A stretch of DNA of 64,000 nt from Isoperla grammatica (GCA_945910005.1 OX246739.1:4432001-4496000); one strand, 5' to 3'; positions 1-12,987 are shown, counted from the stretch's first letter. Program-made: numbers and translations. Notes: generated by a model not told the origin, from the letters alone.

Positions 1-1880
1 GCTTCTAACAGATGTGGACAGATTTGATACTCCCACATACACAGTGGAGTCGAGTAATAAACAATGCTGGCAGATGACTAGACAATGAGAACATATTGTG
101 GCACTGTTTCTTTTGTATGCCCATAAATATGCAATGTAATTGAAGCAGGAAGGGAACGGAAGAACTACACGACATTTAAATATCACAACTTTTTCTTGTC
201 GTGTATGTTTCTATTTGTTGTGTCCTTAGTAAAGATGCGTGCACAACTGCTAAATTCGAAACAAGGGAAGTCCTATCACCACATCTACGTAATAAATGGC
301 GTGTACAAGAATCATCCGAATTGAGTTTGATTGGAAACTACTTGAGTTTGTGAATTTTTAGCATTCTGGACGCTAACTAACTCTACATGATTTTAAATGG
401 ACGTGGATCTGGCCCACCTTTATACAAAACTTCAATTTTTACTATAGAAATCCTAAGTCCTATGTATCATATCCTATATAATGTGATACACTAACCATGA
501 CGTTGGATATACCTTTAATTAAAGCTTAAAACGCTAGCTAGCTAATTAAAGCTCACATTATTATAAAGACGAACATCAAAAAAGATTATTGCAATGTCGA
601 AACCATCCTTTCAGTATTCATAGTCACAATTGTCGGGAGTCTGGGGCGATTCACCATCTACCATAATATCTGCACTCTGCAGATACTTCGTTGTCGCATA
701 TAGACAAGCGGCTGTGGCGTCTGACATAAGTAAGTAATGCATTTTAAAACTCAATTCTCACACTACTCGTGTTAAAACTTTCCTCTATATTCTGCTTTGC
801 ACTTTGACCGTTCCTCCTCTATAAGTAACAGAGTGCTGTGCACATATAGAGTTACTCTACTTTGTTAGAGAGCTCATTCCGCTTGCAACCTGCTGTGCGC
901 ATGTGCGGATCCTTTCAACCATGACGACGTCTTAGAATTTATTGGTGAGTTTCGGCAGATAACCATAATAATTCAGGAACAATATGGGGTCCAATTAAAA
1001 TAAATCTTAAATGTTCCCATTCAAAATCTTTTGTAAAACGTACCTAGAATATGATTTAACGTTGAATGAGTGCCAAGTTATGCTGCAGCAGTTTTCTTGT
1101 TTGACCTATTAACAAATATTATGAGATTAAGATAATGTGATCAACACATTTATTTGTGCCCTCTAATATTAAATAGCTTGATAATCTAAAGATTGGAGAT
1201 AAGCGTTAGTGGTGGTGGCATGAGGAGCAAACCGCATATTACAGTAATTAATTTTATGTTTACATTTTATTCATCATTTTGCACTCGATTTGAACTTAAG
1301 TTCCCTAACTGATTACTTATTTTACACTACATCAAGAGTAAAGACAATAAGTTATTATATAGTTCGAATATTTGAATGTGGTTGTGTAAAGAGTAGGAAC
1401 ACAGATGACGAAATTTATTAAATATACATTAGAAAAATGTACACACTAATATTATACTTTCCTATACTAAATAATAAACTAAAGCTCAAATTCGTAGGTA
1501 TGTCTGATAGTGATGGGACGCAGCATTTAATTATATAAAAACCTACACGTACGGAACCAGAAATTGCTTGATTATATAACTACTTCGTGCAGAGCGGAAC
1601 AATGTGCTTAGGGTACGGTGGGTGAGATTATCATGAAAATGTCCTAGGAGCTTTTATTTTTAAATTCATTTTTAAGCCTCTACATGATATCATCATCCAA
1701 CATCTCTTTCAACCCCGCTCTATTCTGGAGAGCAAGGATCATGACAATGATTCTGCACATTATTATAAGATCATGAATAAATGTGATGAAAACCGTTTTA
1801 AAAGATAGTTGAGTTGTGTTGGGCCCGTCTTGACGGAGCAGATTATGCTTTATGATGAGACAACACAACACGACATGACA
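1..1880. other. AT-rich non-coding stretch
   Basis: Every frame is broken by frequent stops and no protein family is recognisable. A small symmetrical cluster near 517-553 has two copies of TAATTAAAGCT around a GCTAGCTAGC core, too short to call an element. Nothing else is supported. Confidence 0.6.
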
Positions 1881-1930
1881 TTTCATTTCATTTCATTTCA
1901 TTTCATTTCATTTCATTTCATTTCATTTCA
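1881..1930. repeat. (TTTCA)10 microsatellite
   Basis: Ten uninterrupted copies of the pentamer TTTCA are seen directly. The lack of interruptions suggests a young, length-variable locus. The sequence before it (GACATGACA) is not part of the array. Confidence 0.98.
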
Positions 1931-2860
1931 CTGAATCTTGTTTTCGATGAAAGGATTTGTCAAGTCACGTTGCACCGCCTTGACGGATACACTTTATCCT
2001 TTTACCCAACAAGGCTGTGAAATAGATTCTGTGGAGCAGAAGCTCAACTGTCGTCTCACGTTTTGGTTAGGTTTCGTCTCATTTCACGTGAGATCTTTGG
2101 ATGTGAGCTGTGACGTCAGAGGGGGGGACGAATCCCTCCATCACGCCTGCCAACACTTGCAACCACTTGTCGTGTGGTCGTTGCTGTTCTGTTGGGATGT
2201 CTTGAAGTTATGGTCGCTGCCAAGAATTGGACACCAAAGAAGATACAGATGTATAGATTTGTATTAGTAAAAAAAGTAAAACACCAGAAAACTTACATTA
2301 CTATTAAGTAGTGATCAAGATTAAAATTTAATTAAACAAGCGAAAACAGCAAATAATGTCCATAAAAACATAATTATTTTCTAAAACACAATGTTTTAAC
2401 AGCCGAAATTCACCGCAAATGAAGATGTTAATTAAAGTTCAAAATGCGTTCTCAAAAGGCAATAAGTAGCGGCAATATTACGGCATTTTCAATAAGGTTT
2501 CATAAAATACGTCTTACGTTGAAATGCCATCAAAATTAGTGATCGCCGTGAATAAATAATGGTGGAAAAGCCGTTATCTCTGAGCAAATTCCTGTAGCAA
2601 GCTCTCATATTATAAGTACTCTGATAATAATTTCTCTTTGGCACATAAACTCTTCACGTTTTAATCAGTCTTATCGAGATTGGGAGGTTTATACATTAAT
2701 GAAACGCAGGAGGTTGGAAACTTGGATAATTAACAAGGACATACTATGAAGAATTGAACTAAGGAGTGGATATGGGTACATCTATAGAATATAAAGTTGT
2801 AGAACCTGCTTAGTCGTGTGCATGAGTTGTAGGACTACAATCTATTAAGACTTAGAACTG
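1931..2860. other. Non-coding stretch
   Basis: A 109-codon open frame at 1938-2267 on the plus strand has no ATG in good context at its start, no recognisable domain and biased low-complexity content, so it is treated as chance. The remainder is AT-rich with no recognisable feature. Confidence 0.5.
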
Positions 2861-3056
2861 CATCTACAAAGATTAAGGATTGATTTTGGTGTAACTACAA
2901 AGATTTATGACTGTCTCGTCCCATCTACAAACATTTAGGATTGATTTTGGTGTAAGTACAAAGATTTATGACGGTCTTGTCCCATCTACAAAGATTAAGC
3001 ATTGATTTAGTACAAAGATTTATGACTGTCTCGTTCCAACTACAAAGATTTAGGAG
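2861..3056. repeat. 61-bp minisatellite, about 3.2 copies
   Basis: The word CATCTACAAA recurs at 2861, 2922 and 2983 (period 61). A fourth partial copy begins at 3038 after a 6-bp contraction. Each unit has two related halves that both contain CTACAAAGATT, so the 61-mer probably arose by doubling an older unit of about 30 bp. Copies differ by several substitutions, so the array is older than the microsatellites here. A degenerate half-copy may extend back to about 2830. Confidence 0.9.
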
Positions 3057-3494
3057 TGGTTGAGCGTCAGTCATCAAAGGTCGTTGTGAATCTAAACTCT
3101 CTGGACGAGTTTCCAGTGTTACAAATGTGACGCTCCAAGTTGTAGCAACTGTTGGCCTAGCAGTTTTACTAGGCTGAAAGGAACTTTGTGTACAAGTATA
3201 ATGACATGTGGATTGCCTTAGCAAATTGACCATCATATCGTTAGCACACATCCTCTAGCGTATACGGTCCATTCGGTTATCAATTCAGGAAGAACTGTAA
3301 GCTAGGTTTAAAATAGTAGCTAATAATATTTGCTTTGTCGGGTCACCGATATAATGAAGTATAAAAATCAAACGCTAATTAGGCAGAATGTTTTGCCTGG
3401 GATACATGGAATATATATATACGTTACGTACATTACTTGCGTTATAATGATTGGTCCAGCCACTGAAGTGTTGTGATAAACAGCGTCGTCATCA

Positions 3495-3525
<31 letters not shown>

Positions 3526-4234
3526 TATCGTCATAATTGTATATAATCTATAATCATCAATAACTCCCCGATGTCATACTATGACCTACAGCTGGTCGAG
3601 TACCTCGTAAAACCTTAGATTATATAGCAATAAAATGAACAATAATAATAACCAGTCGCACGGTATTTCATACTTTTTATTTTATCTTTTGAATTGAGTT
3701 AAAAGATTTGTAAATAGATTGCACGATATTGAGTTAGTAGGCAAATTAAATTGATATATTATTATATAGTATCGCTCTTGACTTCGGCCGTGAAAGCCTC
3801 CGAAATAAATTGGATTGATATTTATATCAGTATTTTCAAGAAGTTTAACGAGCTTGATGGCTTTATTTTAAGACCATCATTATATCAGCATAGTTGTTGC
3901 CGCCGGTGAATTTTGCTTGATACATTTCTTGAGAAATCACTACTGAGCCACCCATGCTATTTGGTAATTTTTAAAATGCTTTATAATAAAGTTGTAATAT
4001 ATAATGTTATTACTAACAAAAACTTCAAATTGAAAGCAATTTTACCAGCAGTAAAACGCGTTTAAAAGAACATAAAATTCTAGATAAAAAGTAGTAGTCA
4101 AGTTGATAGGAAAAAGCACTCTAAAATAATTAATGAACTAATTAGTACGAGATGTACAAAAAGTTGCTGCGTGTTGAAAAGAAGTAGTATGAATGTATTA
4201 GCAAGAGCAACGGCTGTGTGATCCAGTGAAGTAG
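3057..4234. other. Non-coding stretch with a TCATCG microsatellite
   Basis: An imperfect TCATCG/TCGTCA hexamer array occupies about 3485-3533. The rest is AT-rich, with short ATA and AT runs near 3411 and 3640 and no recognisable coding or RNA feature. Confidence 0.6.
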
Positions 4235-4266
4235 GACAGGCGGACAGTCAGACAGGCGGACAGTCA
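4235..4266. repeat. 16-bp perfect tandem duplication
   Basis: GACAGGCGGACAGTCA is repeated exactly twice, at 4235-4250 and 4251-4266. This is a short, recent duplication. Confidence 0.95.
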
Positions 4267-7200
4267 GCTGGCAGGGACATACTTTACGTGTAAAACTGCA
4301 TGCGTCGTTTTGAGAGATGTGAGATAAGTTCTCTCAAACAACTTTTCAAGCAATACGTTACATTTTTAATAATAAATACCATTTGGTTAACCATCTATTG
4401 TCGATGCGTTTACTCATCTTTTAAACCCAATTTTATAACTATATATTATAGAAATGCCATTAAAAAAAAAAATCAAAATTTGGCCCTCATCAGGCAAACG
4501 GTCCACAATCAAAAATAAAATAAAAATCATTTTCTTAATTACTTGTTAAGTACGGTCAACGATAATACAATTTGAATGTGTTAAGCATTTGGAAACTGAA
4601 GCCTTATGTAAATCGTAATCACACTGCTAATATAGATTTAACCAACCTGTGATATTCCCTAAATTAGGTTCAGACCATCCGTGTAACGTATTCTGATCTG
4701 CGTCTAACCCCTGATCTCCTATCATCGACACTCGAGCTCAACCACACATTCATATTTGGTATTCCGACAGCACCGCGGCGGTCTATATAATGTGACTCCT
4801 TATAGTAATCTTGGTCCTTTATTCATCCGCAGAGAGTTAATCTGAGCACCTTGAGTATAATATTCGTACGTGTTCAGGCCGCGTGTACAGAGAGATAGTG
4901 TTGAAGTGTCCCCCCCCCCCCGGCAATTAGCACCAGTGTAATGTTATGTCAGAGAGACGCGGCTCTTCGGCTGTGTCTCGGATAATATCGCATTAGTATT
5001 CGCATCACACAGACTCACAATGATCAAGGTGGTATATTGACTCTACTATTCTCCCATCCGAGAACTCTTCTCTTGATCGCCATTGGTTGGATTTCTCGGT
5101 CACGTGTCTAACGGAAGAAACTATAGAAAGATTTCTATAAGAGAGTAAATAATACGTTTTATTGTATGGATTTTGAATTCAGGATGTGTTGTATAACATT
5201 ACTTTTGTGGCTGGTAAAACCAGATGGTGGACACTTTCTGTCGGATAGCTCTAATTGGGTTTGAAATTAATTGATTTCCATTATACATCTGGCTCTGATG
5301 AATCGGTGAACATGTTGTCTCTGGTGTTAGGTCTAGTTCTACAGCTGTTTGTAGTGTAATCAACCAGTTGGGTAGCAAAACATGGTGAGACCTACACCCG
5401 AGCGCCCTCAGCTCCGGGCATGACGGCCAAGAAAACAATGGGACAGTCATCATCACAGCACTGATGGACTAAAACATGAGTTTTGCATTTTAGCCAAGAC
5501 ACATTGATCAGTCTACACGTTGGGATTGAAATAAAAACTGTGCTGCGAGTGACTTTAAATATTTTTAGTATCACATTATAATTTAGGGAATTCAAAGGAT
5601 TATTTCGTTTTTATTTGTCGTGGTAAGAACAAATGTTAAATTGTATACCGTTGTTGATATAGTTTTGAATTTAAAATAAGGAATTGGTAACTGGTAGGTA
5701 TTTACATTTATTTTATTTCTACTGTTTATAAAGTTAATGATCATGGCCCCACGCGTGGGGTAGAATTAATTTTGAGCATACCGTACATATAAGTGTTATA
5801 GTTATAGGTGGTGTGCAATGTAGCTGATGTTTTAGGTATCTCTATCTCCCTGAAGAGACAATACGCGTAGTTGGTGAATTTTCTTTAAATTAGTTTTTTC
5901 AGCCATCGTTATGAACATTATAATGACCATCCCAATCCCCTCAAGAAATGATTGTATTGTGTGTATTGTAGCTATTTAACCAACAAGTAACCTCTACCAC
6001 TCAGTTGCACAAAACTCTAACCATTGTTAACACAATGTCATGTTTTGTACCACACGGTAACCAACAAGCTTCATCTTGTGTGGCAAAGTGTAGAATGAGA
6101 CGTATCCTAGCGTGATAATCATTATTTAAATTCTGCTGTCACGGGTCTGTCATTTGTGTATAATACATACTACGGATTTGAAATACGGCATCAAAAACCT
6201 CATTTAAAATCTTTATACACTTCTACAATAAGCATAAAAGGAGACTCGGTATAATGGGCATTGTATTCCAATCCGTCTGTGGGCTGATTTACGATTGAAT
6301 TGTAGGTGGATTCAAATAAGAATTGTATGTGAGGTGAGGTGCACACAATATAGGAATCACCATATTGTGTAGGTTCTAAAAATAAAGTTGTTATTCCATG
6401 AAGAAATCGATGTGGAAATTGTGATTTTCGATTAAATTTACCTTAACCTGCACTAAACAATGATGCACTCTTTTCTGAATGCTAATATTATTGCTCGTGG
6501 TGTGTCGGGTGGAGCGTGATGTGTTGATATAGTAGATGTTTGCTCTTGTCGTAAACTGGGTCATGTTATATCTTCGGCTGTACGGGTGGGATTGCAGCGA
6601 AGGAGAGGAGGGACAGAGGAAACGAGAGAGATGAAAACAGAATGAACAAAAGTGCAGTCCGTGCGGCTATAGCGGCGTTAGTTGGTAACTGCAATTACAT
6701 TCCGTGCGCATCTCAGTACGAGGGTGAGAGAAGCTGTTTGCAAGCATAGGTGGACCCCCATCGTTTATTACGATAATACAAAATAGCAGTTTATGTTTTA
6801 ATAATTTTTATTGATATTCAAAGTTGTTAATTAATAATTATATTATACAAACAAAATTTCATATTCGATATGTGAACCAAAACCAAACCTGGACACATTG
6901 GGGTGATTTATGTGTACAAAATGGGAGGAACGTTAAGGAAGTACTTACCTTTAGAACTCTTCGTAAATAAACTAAAACGCTCCTATATTTATCAGAAATA
7001 TGATTTTTACAGGTCTACTCATGTTTGTAATCACAGGAATTTGCCAACAAATTAAGTAAGTGAACAACTTCATTTAAAACTGGAACTTTCACGTTATGTG
7101 TTTACGTTATATGCAAATAATGAAATTACAAATTTGTTTTAACTGATGTTTTCTCCAGACCATACATCATCTACTTCGAGAAGTAAAACTTTTGGACAAA

Positions 7201-7785
7201 ATTATGAGTGTTGTACCGTCCAATAATTTCACATTATGAAACCTTGCCTAATGGAAAGACGACCAGTGAAGAGAGTGAACGAAACTAAACAGATTAAGAT
7301 GCATGTTATGACTAAGTAGCAAAGTACCCTGACTTATGAGTAATGGTGAAGACTGATATTCACATCTAACAACTTCATTTCGCGTCGCACCGACCTCGTT
7401 TTTAGTCCGGGCATCAATCACAGCTGTTCGGCTACCGCAGCCCCAGCCATACACCAACTTGAAGATATATCAGCCTGTTCGCAGTCGCACAGTTGCCGCA
7501 ACAATACACTGGCTGCACGTTGGGATTTATAGCAACAGCAGCAGAAGCAGAAGCACGAGCACGCACACCTCAGAGTTATGGTTGACGCACAAGAACAATA
7601 ATACAAAGCATCGAGCCCTGGTATCACACCTGGCGTAGCACACACGGCATTATTCTTTTTAAATTCTCAAAAAAAGAAATGGTATTGTTGCTTCAATACG
7701 GTCACGGCGGATAAAGGGCGGCGCATAAAAGAGATCCTTGTAATGAAGACTGATGAAATACGAGATATGAACACAGATTCTATAC
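4267..7785. other. Non-coding stretch; poly-C and a TATA-like site
   Basis: A 12-nt poly-C run lies at 4910-4921. A TATATAA word at 4783-4789 follows a GC-rich patch (CACCGCGGCGG), which is promoter-like but unsupported by a downstream gene. A perfect 14-bp palindrome CCCCACGCGTGGGG sits at 5747-5760. A CAG/AAG-rich low-complexity patch at about 7530-7563 explains the Cys-rich minus-strand frame there. No gene is recognised. Confidence 0.5.
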
Positions 7786-7875
7786 TTGTGTGGGATTCGA
7801 ACCCACATCAATTGCTGAACTATCAGATTTCCCTTTTCTCACCCCTCGTCCTTCTCCAACTCGCCTACACAATCG
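7786..7875 (-). mobile_element. tRNA-derived SINE head or tRNA pseudogene (Ser/Leu-like)
   Basis: On the minus strand a perfect T-arm, GTGGG TTCGAAT CCCAC, lies at about 7790-7806. An A-box, TAGGCGAGTTGG (7856-7867), matches 11 of 12 positions of the pol III consensus TRGCNNAGYNGG. The B-box core GGTTCGAATCC is intact. The A-to-B spacing is longer than in an ordinary class I tRNA, as in a Ser/Leu-type tRNA with a long variable arm. I cannot fold acceptor and anticodon stems, so it is called a SINE head or tRNA relic, not a functional tRNA. The body downstream (below 7786) is not recognised. Confidence 0.5.
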
Positions 7876-10395
7876 CTTTATGTCCCACTAAAGACACACG
7901 GTACGGTTGTACCTGAAACACGTTAGATGATGATGACGATTACACTTGTTGCTTTACGTCTCTACTGTTGCAATCATGCGTCGAGGCGACGAGGAATGAT
8001 GAATGAACGGTTCCGTTCTGTACCACAGACCCCACATCATGCGGGGGAGGATCGCCAACCAATGAAATCACTCACAGGGTAGCCCGATACTCATGATATT
8101 CTTCTGTCATGTTGTGTTGGGTTCGTTTTGCTTGAATCACTACATATTCACTCACACGAATAGATTGAGAATAATGCACATCAATATTTCGTGTTTTGAA
8201 AACTACTTTTATAGTTCCGCAGTCAAAACTAGATATAATTCTTTTTAGAATTTCTTCTTTTTGTTTAAATTGTAATTTAGTTTCGATTTATGCGCGGTAA
8301 AAAGGTAATTTACATGTGAGTTTGCAAAATGTTGGCAGACGAAGGTATGTGGAAGCTTTTAGTATCGAACTCTAATATCGCTCGTTCCTCGTTGTTCATC
8401 ATCAGAACTCCCGAAGTTGGTCCTTGGCTTCGTTATTCGAACTTTCAATTCGCGTATCCTGAATTCTGACGATCGAGTTGAATTACGCCCCCTGTCGGTT
8501 TTTAGTACTAAACCCCCCATTGAAAGTGAACTACTTTTTATGTTGCTTTTAACGTTCATATCGGTATATTGAATGTTATTCTAAGCGATGTGATACAAAA
8601 AAGATTGAATGTGGACCTGTCTACTCTTCAAATACGTTAGTAGCAAGTGCGAGTGAATTACACTCAGTAGCATTCCTCATTTTTATGCTCACTTCTTCTA
8701 AGTGACAAGTGAGGTCTCTTAGGATCTGATATGTCAGTGTCAGCTCAACGACTCCTTTCATGCTGAGCGTATTATAAATATGCTCTTACTGCCGAGTACG
8801 CATTTCGTTTGAACAAAAGAATATAAAAAACCGCTCCATGAAAATCGATGGAAGATTTTTATTTGATTACAAAACGAATTATGTCAGATAGGCTGGAAGC
8901 GGAGTCGCGAGATATATTGAGAAAATGTATCGACTGAGACACTGATCAAAGTATTAAAAGTTAAAACTATAGATTCCTCACGTTTATTGATAGTCTTATG
9001 CTGACTTTACATAGACGTAACCGCGGAATGTGCTCGTTTGTTTCGTGCACGCTTTTGTTTCGTGCACGCTATTTTAACGTGGGAAAATAGATTCCTGGCT
9101 TTAGTTCGTACCGACGTACAGGCAGTTGTCCGCTTAGTGGAGTGAACTAGCGTCATTCATCAGTACGTCATACCCATCTGTTAGATATTTTCCTGATACC
9201 AATTCACAGGCGAAAGTACTATTATACAGGTTTCAAGTAGATGTATGAGGGAGTGACTCTTGTACATGCGGTGATTTTATTTATCCTAAAAAAATGAAAC
9301 ACGATAGAAAGATAAAATTTTGTGTTTAGTTAAACGAATCTGGTTGGAACAGAATGAGTTTGATTGATGTTATTGATGATCAAATGATACACCAAAGCTA
9401 ACCGGACTGATAATCGATGCATATTAAATTAATAATCAAATGCATAATTTCGATGAAGGCCTGCGTACATTGGCGAGAGACAGTTATTAAACAGATATTC
9501 AGTACAAAACATATCGCGGAAAATACAAACCGATCAAGCTATATGGATGCGCCTGTTTTAATTAAAGCTGTGGAATTACCAACCTATCACAAAATTGCAA
9601 TATTATTTATGATTCACCCTTATAAATTGCTTTTTGTAATTAACCAAACATTGTTCAGCTTTTGTGTGCACAGAGTCAACATAATTAAATGTAGAATGTA
9701 GGCTACGCACTGGTCTTGGACGTGTAGTCTATGAGTATTTCTACGTTCCATAAATACACAATCCATAATAATCATAATCATACAAAACATGCATAAGCAA
9801 AAGCTACATCACACAATGCACGTGAATTTTACAAACTAAAATTATTTAATACAGTCAATTGGAAAACAATTTTGATATCACATATAGCAAGAAATATAGC
9901 CAAATTGTCTTGTCAAGTCGGGAATACATTAATAAAGTTATTAGTGGTCTACTGCACTGTATGTTACCGTTTTACTAATTACATAATGACTCCTTGTTTG
10001 ACTCGTATCAAGTATCACAGTTGCAATAATTCACACATGAAACACAAACGTGTGTTTGTGTTGTTGTTGATCGCCCTGTAAAGACAGGAAACACTTTTAA
10101 GGGACAAGAATCTCTCGTCTTCAAACCCCTCGTTCAATTCGAATCAATCCCCGCACGTTTAGCTCCGCTGATTGGCTGATTGGCTCTGACGGGTCGAGAC
10201 GCGCTCGCTATTGTCTCGCTTGTTTATCGCTGATTGTATGCTAAACAAAACACTATCGACCTCTGGCAAGAACAAGGAAGCAACCCCACATCAATCAAGT
10301 CGGGTCAGCCTCGTCTAAACGGTATCGCCTAGCCTTGATGTGTCGTCTCTTGCCGATCTGGCATTAATTATCATACCACGCTAACACGTTCGTGT
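7876..10395. other. Non-coding stretch with a 17-bp duplication
   Basis: TTTGTTTCGTGCACGCT occurs twice in tandem at 9037-9053 and 9054-9070. Short open frames here have no recognisable content. At 10120-10380 the sequence is GC-richer than its surroundings, with two CCAAT-box words in the ATTGG orientation (GATTGGCTGATTGGC near 10170). This is a possible regulatory element but has no direct proof. Confidence 0.5.
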
Positions 10396-10475
10396 CAAAG
10401 AGCAGAGTGAGCTCGGGGTGTTGCTGGGGGCGGACGAAGCATCGGGCACGGGTTCGAATCCTTCGGTCTCATTTT
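10396..10475 (+). mobile_element. possible tRNA-like SINE fragment (B-box only)
   Basis: A B-box, GGTTCGAATCC, lies at about 10451-10461 (within GGGTTCGAATCCTTCGG). The 50-60 bp upstream show only a poor A-box and no convincing cloverleaf. It may be a decayed SINE head close to the better one at 11057, or a chance B-box. Confidence 0.25.
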
Positions 10476-10776
10476 AGATTTATTTCTTGAAATCAATATG
10501 AAAAGTCAATCAAAATCTGCATTGAAAACTTCTCCCGAAATAGATCGTGTAATGCAACAATGTGTAACAAGTTTTATGGAACATCCGCTCGAAGTGGTTC
10601 CCTCATTGCCGTAGTGACCGGGGCCCGCAAAGGGGACATATCTTAAATCATCCCTATCCTCATTCATCATCGTCTTGCTAACTTTTTCAACTTTTCCTTT
10701 TGTCTGTCTTCTTATTCTCATTGTTATTCATGCCAACCCTCTTTGCAAGCTGAACGCCCATCAAACCACCTACGCT

Positions 10777-10794
10777 CCCCCCCCCCCCCCCCCC
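10777..10794. repeat. Poly-C tract, 18 nt
   Basis: Eighteen consecutive C residues are seen directly, followed by TCCAAACCC. This is one of about ten similar poly-G/C runs in the window. Confidence 0.97.
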
Positions 10795-11056
10795 TCCAAA
10801 CCCTAACTGCATCCCCTTACATGACAACCCCGGGCAATGTGTGATGGATCTGATTCGGCCCACTTCATATGACCTACATGTTGAGAATAATATTATACAT
10901 GAAACTATGGAACAACCAGAAATTTGCAGATACATTAAAATGAGCGGTTATGTAGAAAGATTTTGAGAACGATTTTGCTGTCTTCTAACTAGGTTGCTTC
11001 TATATATACTGCTCCATTCATATGTTATTATAATAGAACCCAAATATTTAATAAAA

Positions 11057-11135
11057 AGCCCCAGTGGTCTAGCTTTCAAAGCGGTTGCGCTCCAAGCCGA
11101 AGACCTGGGTTCAATTCTCAGTCGGAGTTGTTTTC
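11057..11135 (+). mobile_element. tRNA-derived SINE head
   Basis: The sequence starts with CCCCAGTGGTCTAGC, a form of the pol III A-box region common in tRNA-derived SINEs. It continues through an anticodon-loop-like part (CTCCAAGCCGAAGACC) to a T-arm CTGGG TTCAATT CTCAG at 11105-11121 with a five-pair stem including one G-T pair. The layout matches the usual SINE order of A-box, GAAGACC-like linker, then B-box. The acceptor ends do not pair well, so an active tRNA is unlikely. The end of the SINE body is unclear. Confidence 0.5.
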
Positions 11136-12433
11136 AACAATGAGTGTTCTCTTATATAATCAAGTATCTAGTTATTACTTTTTATTCAAAGCTATTTCAC
11201 AGAACGCTCATTCGAGTATGATTTATTTTGGCGTGACGTTTCATTTTTTGGAAACATTCGGCAGGGGGAGAACATTCAGACAAAAATACAGAATCATTTA
11301 GTCGGCAGAGGGCGTAAAATACAAAACATTTGAATAACAAGAGATTAGTTCGTCATACTTGAATTGAAACTGAAAACTTTCTTTTGACAGATTGTTTCTC
11401 TGACCTCTCAACCTTATAAAAAACCCTCCGCTTCAGATCAGCAGCTGCCCATCAAACACCATCAATCATATGTACGACCACCCCTCAATCTCAGGCCCCT
11501 CTCATCCACTTCCAAACTAACTTTGGAATATACATTGACAAGTCACCTGTTGGAAGAGAGAGGATTGTTATTATAGACGTACTGCACAAACTACGGAGAA
11601 TGTAAACATACGTATCTATAACGTCATAAAGTCAGTATATAAATACTTATACAAGTAAGGGTATACTGACAGTACGTAAATCGACATGTCAGTTGAAGAT
11701 CTTACTTGTAATGTGCCCTAACAGTATTTTCGCTGTCCCTGTTATAAAAACATTTTGCGGTTGAAATTCTTGAATAGAAAAGTACTTATTTCTTCGCTTT
11801 GCTGTGCTGGATCCTACGTGTCACATACGGTTTATTTTATAAATTGCGCTCAATTAACTTACTTGCTTGCCGTTATTTTTCTTTTATCATGGTTCGACGT
11901 TTGTTACAGATAGCTTTGAGAATGAGATAGTGAGATATTTACAATATTCAGTTATACTTATATATTTTTTTACTACTAATGCCAATCTAATAAGTGTTGC
12001 AATTTCGGTTATAGGCCTATATGAACTTTAGTTTTGCTATTATCCATTTTATGATGTTACCTTAATCACTATAAACTTAGAGATAGATTTAAGAAATCAA
12101 CATTTCGGCAAACTGTTACTAATTTGTGAACAATAAAATGTAAACTGTGACCGATAAACTGCGTGACCTCGAAGCCCAGGTCACAGGGGTCACGGGGGGA
12201 GTTTTATAGCTCGCATGTACGCGTCGGTCTTTTGAAGTACAAGATCAGCTCTCCAGTCAACCGTGAGTCCCGCTCACATTTCCCAGAAGGCAACGCGAAT
12301 ATCGAGCATGCGTAATGCCATGTATGAATATCTTTCAGAGGTTGTCATATTGTTTGTTTGCAGAATATTGCAACCATCCACTATATGATTGATAAAAATA
12401 CTTTTTTCCTCTTCACTTTTCATGACTACTTAG
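11136..12433. other. AT-rich non-coding stretch
   Basis: No reading frame or RNA is recognised. The last 40 bases (from about 12400) form a pyrimidine-rich run ending in TTAG, which could serve as a 3' splice site for the open frame that follows. A TAGGCCTA-type palindrome is present near 12014. Confidence 0.5.
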
Positions 12434-12664
12434 GTATTTGGAATAGTTGTGAAGGAATATCCGATGGCTGTTATTTATATGTCTGAGGGAAACTTAGGAA
12501 CACTCTACAGATATGATTGCCGTTTATCAAACCGGAGACTTATCGAATTAGAACCTGTGTGCTACCATTGGGCCATCTCTATCGGTTTGGAAAGTGTGAT
12601 GGTCAATCCTGAAAACCTTATGAATCCGCCCAAAGCGATGTTCCTTCCAATGGGTCTTCTATAG
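12434..12664 (+). CDS. Protein-like open frame, possible exon; function unknown
   Basis: A 76-codon frame opens immediately after a pyrimidine-rich tract ending in TTAG (12431-12433 is itself the in-frame stop TAG) and runs to a TAG at 12662. It begins VFGIVVKEYPMAVIY and ends NPPKAMFLPMGLL. The first true ATG is at 12464. Composition is fairly balanced and not low-complexity, so it is more protein-like than most frames here, but I recognise no family, motif or membrane segment. A second protein-like frame lies 130 bp away on the other strand, and both could be fragments of a decayed insertion. Alternatively it is chance, which is quite possible for a frame this short. Confidence 0.18.
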   Translation, partial: VFGIVVKEYPMAVIYMSEGNLGTLYRYDCRLSNRRLIELEPVCYHWAISIGLESVMVNPENLMNPPKAMFLPMGLL

Positions 12665-12792
12665 GTTTCACTTGACCTTTGTCTTGAGTATCAACACCGC
12701 GAAGATAAATTACATTTAAATGTGTAGAGTTGAAACTGTTGGAACAGCTGTTTAACCTGCCAGTTTCCAAATCCTCACACAATCAATCAAAA

Positions 12793-12987
12793 TCAATCAA
12801 ACCGTTGATTGGCCGTAAACATGATTCTCATGCTGTTGCCCACGGACCGTAACATGGCCTCTGCACACTGGAATCCACTATTGCAAGGAAACCACTCACC
12901 CGTATCCACAATTGAATAACAACCATGTAATTTGGCTTCGTCAATAACATCATCTCGGCAGAGGATATCGGTCTGATTGATATACAT
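12793..12987 (-). CDS. Protein-like open frame on minus strand; function unknown
   Basis: This 64-codon frame has balanced composition, with four Cys and several acidic residues and no low-complexity runs. Examples are DILCRDDVIDEAKLHGCYS, then VDTGEWFPCNSGFQC, then MRIMFTANQRFD before a TGA. It reads like an extracellular, Cys-containing domain fragment, but no named domain can be assigned from sequence alone. No clear splice donor is visible at its end. It could be a relic exon, a piece of a transposon gene, or chance. Confidence 0.18.
   Translation of the reverse strand: MYINQTDILCRDDVIDEAKLHGCYSIVDTGEWFPCNSGFQCAEAMLRSVGNSMRIMFTANQRFD

Noticed and set aside
5747..5760. Perfect palindrome CCCCACGCGTGGGG as an operator
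   Set aside because: A single short palindrome in non-coding animal DNA, with no gene or second site nearby, gives no functional evidence.
7786..7875. Functional tRNA gene
   Set aside because: T-arm and A-box are good, but no acceptor stem or anticodon stem can be formed at the right spacing.
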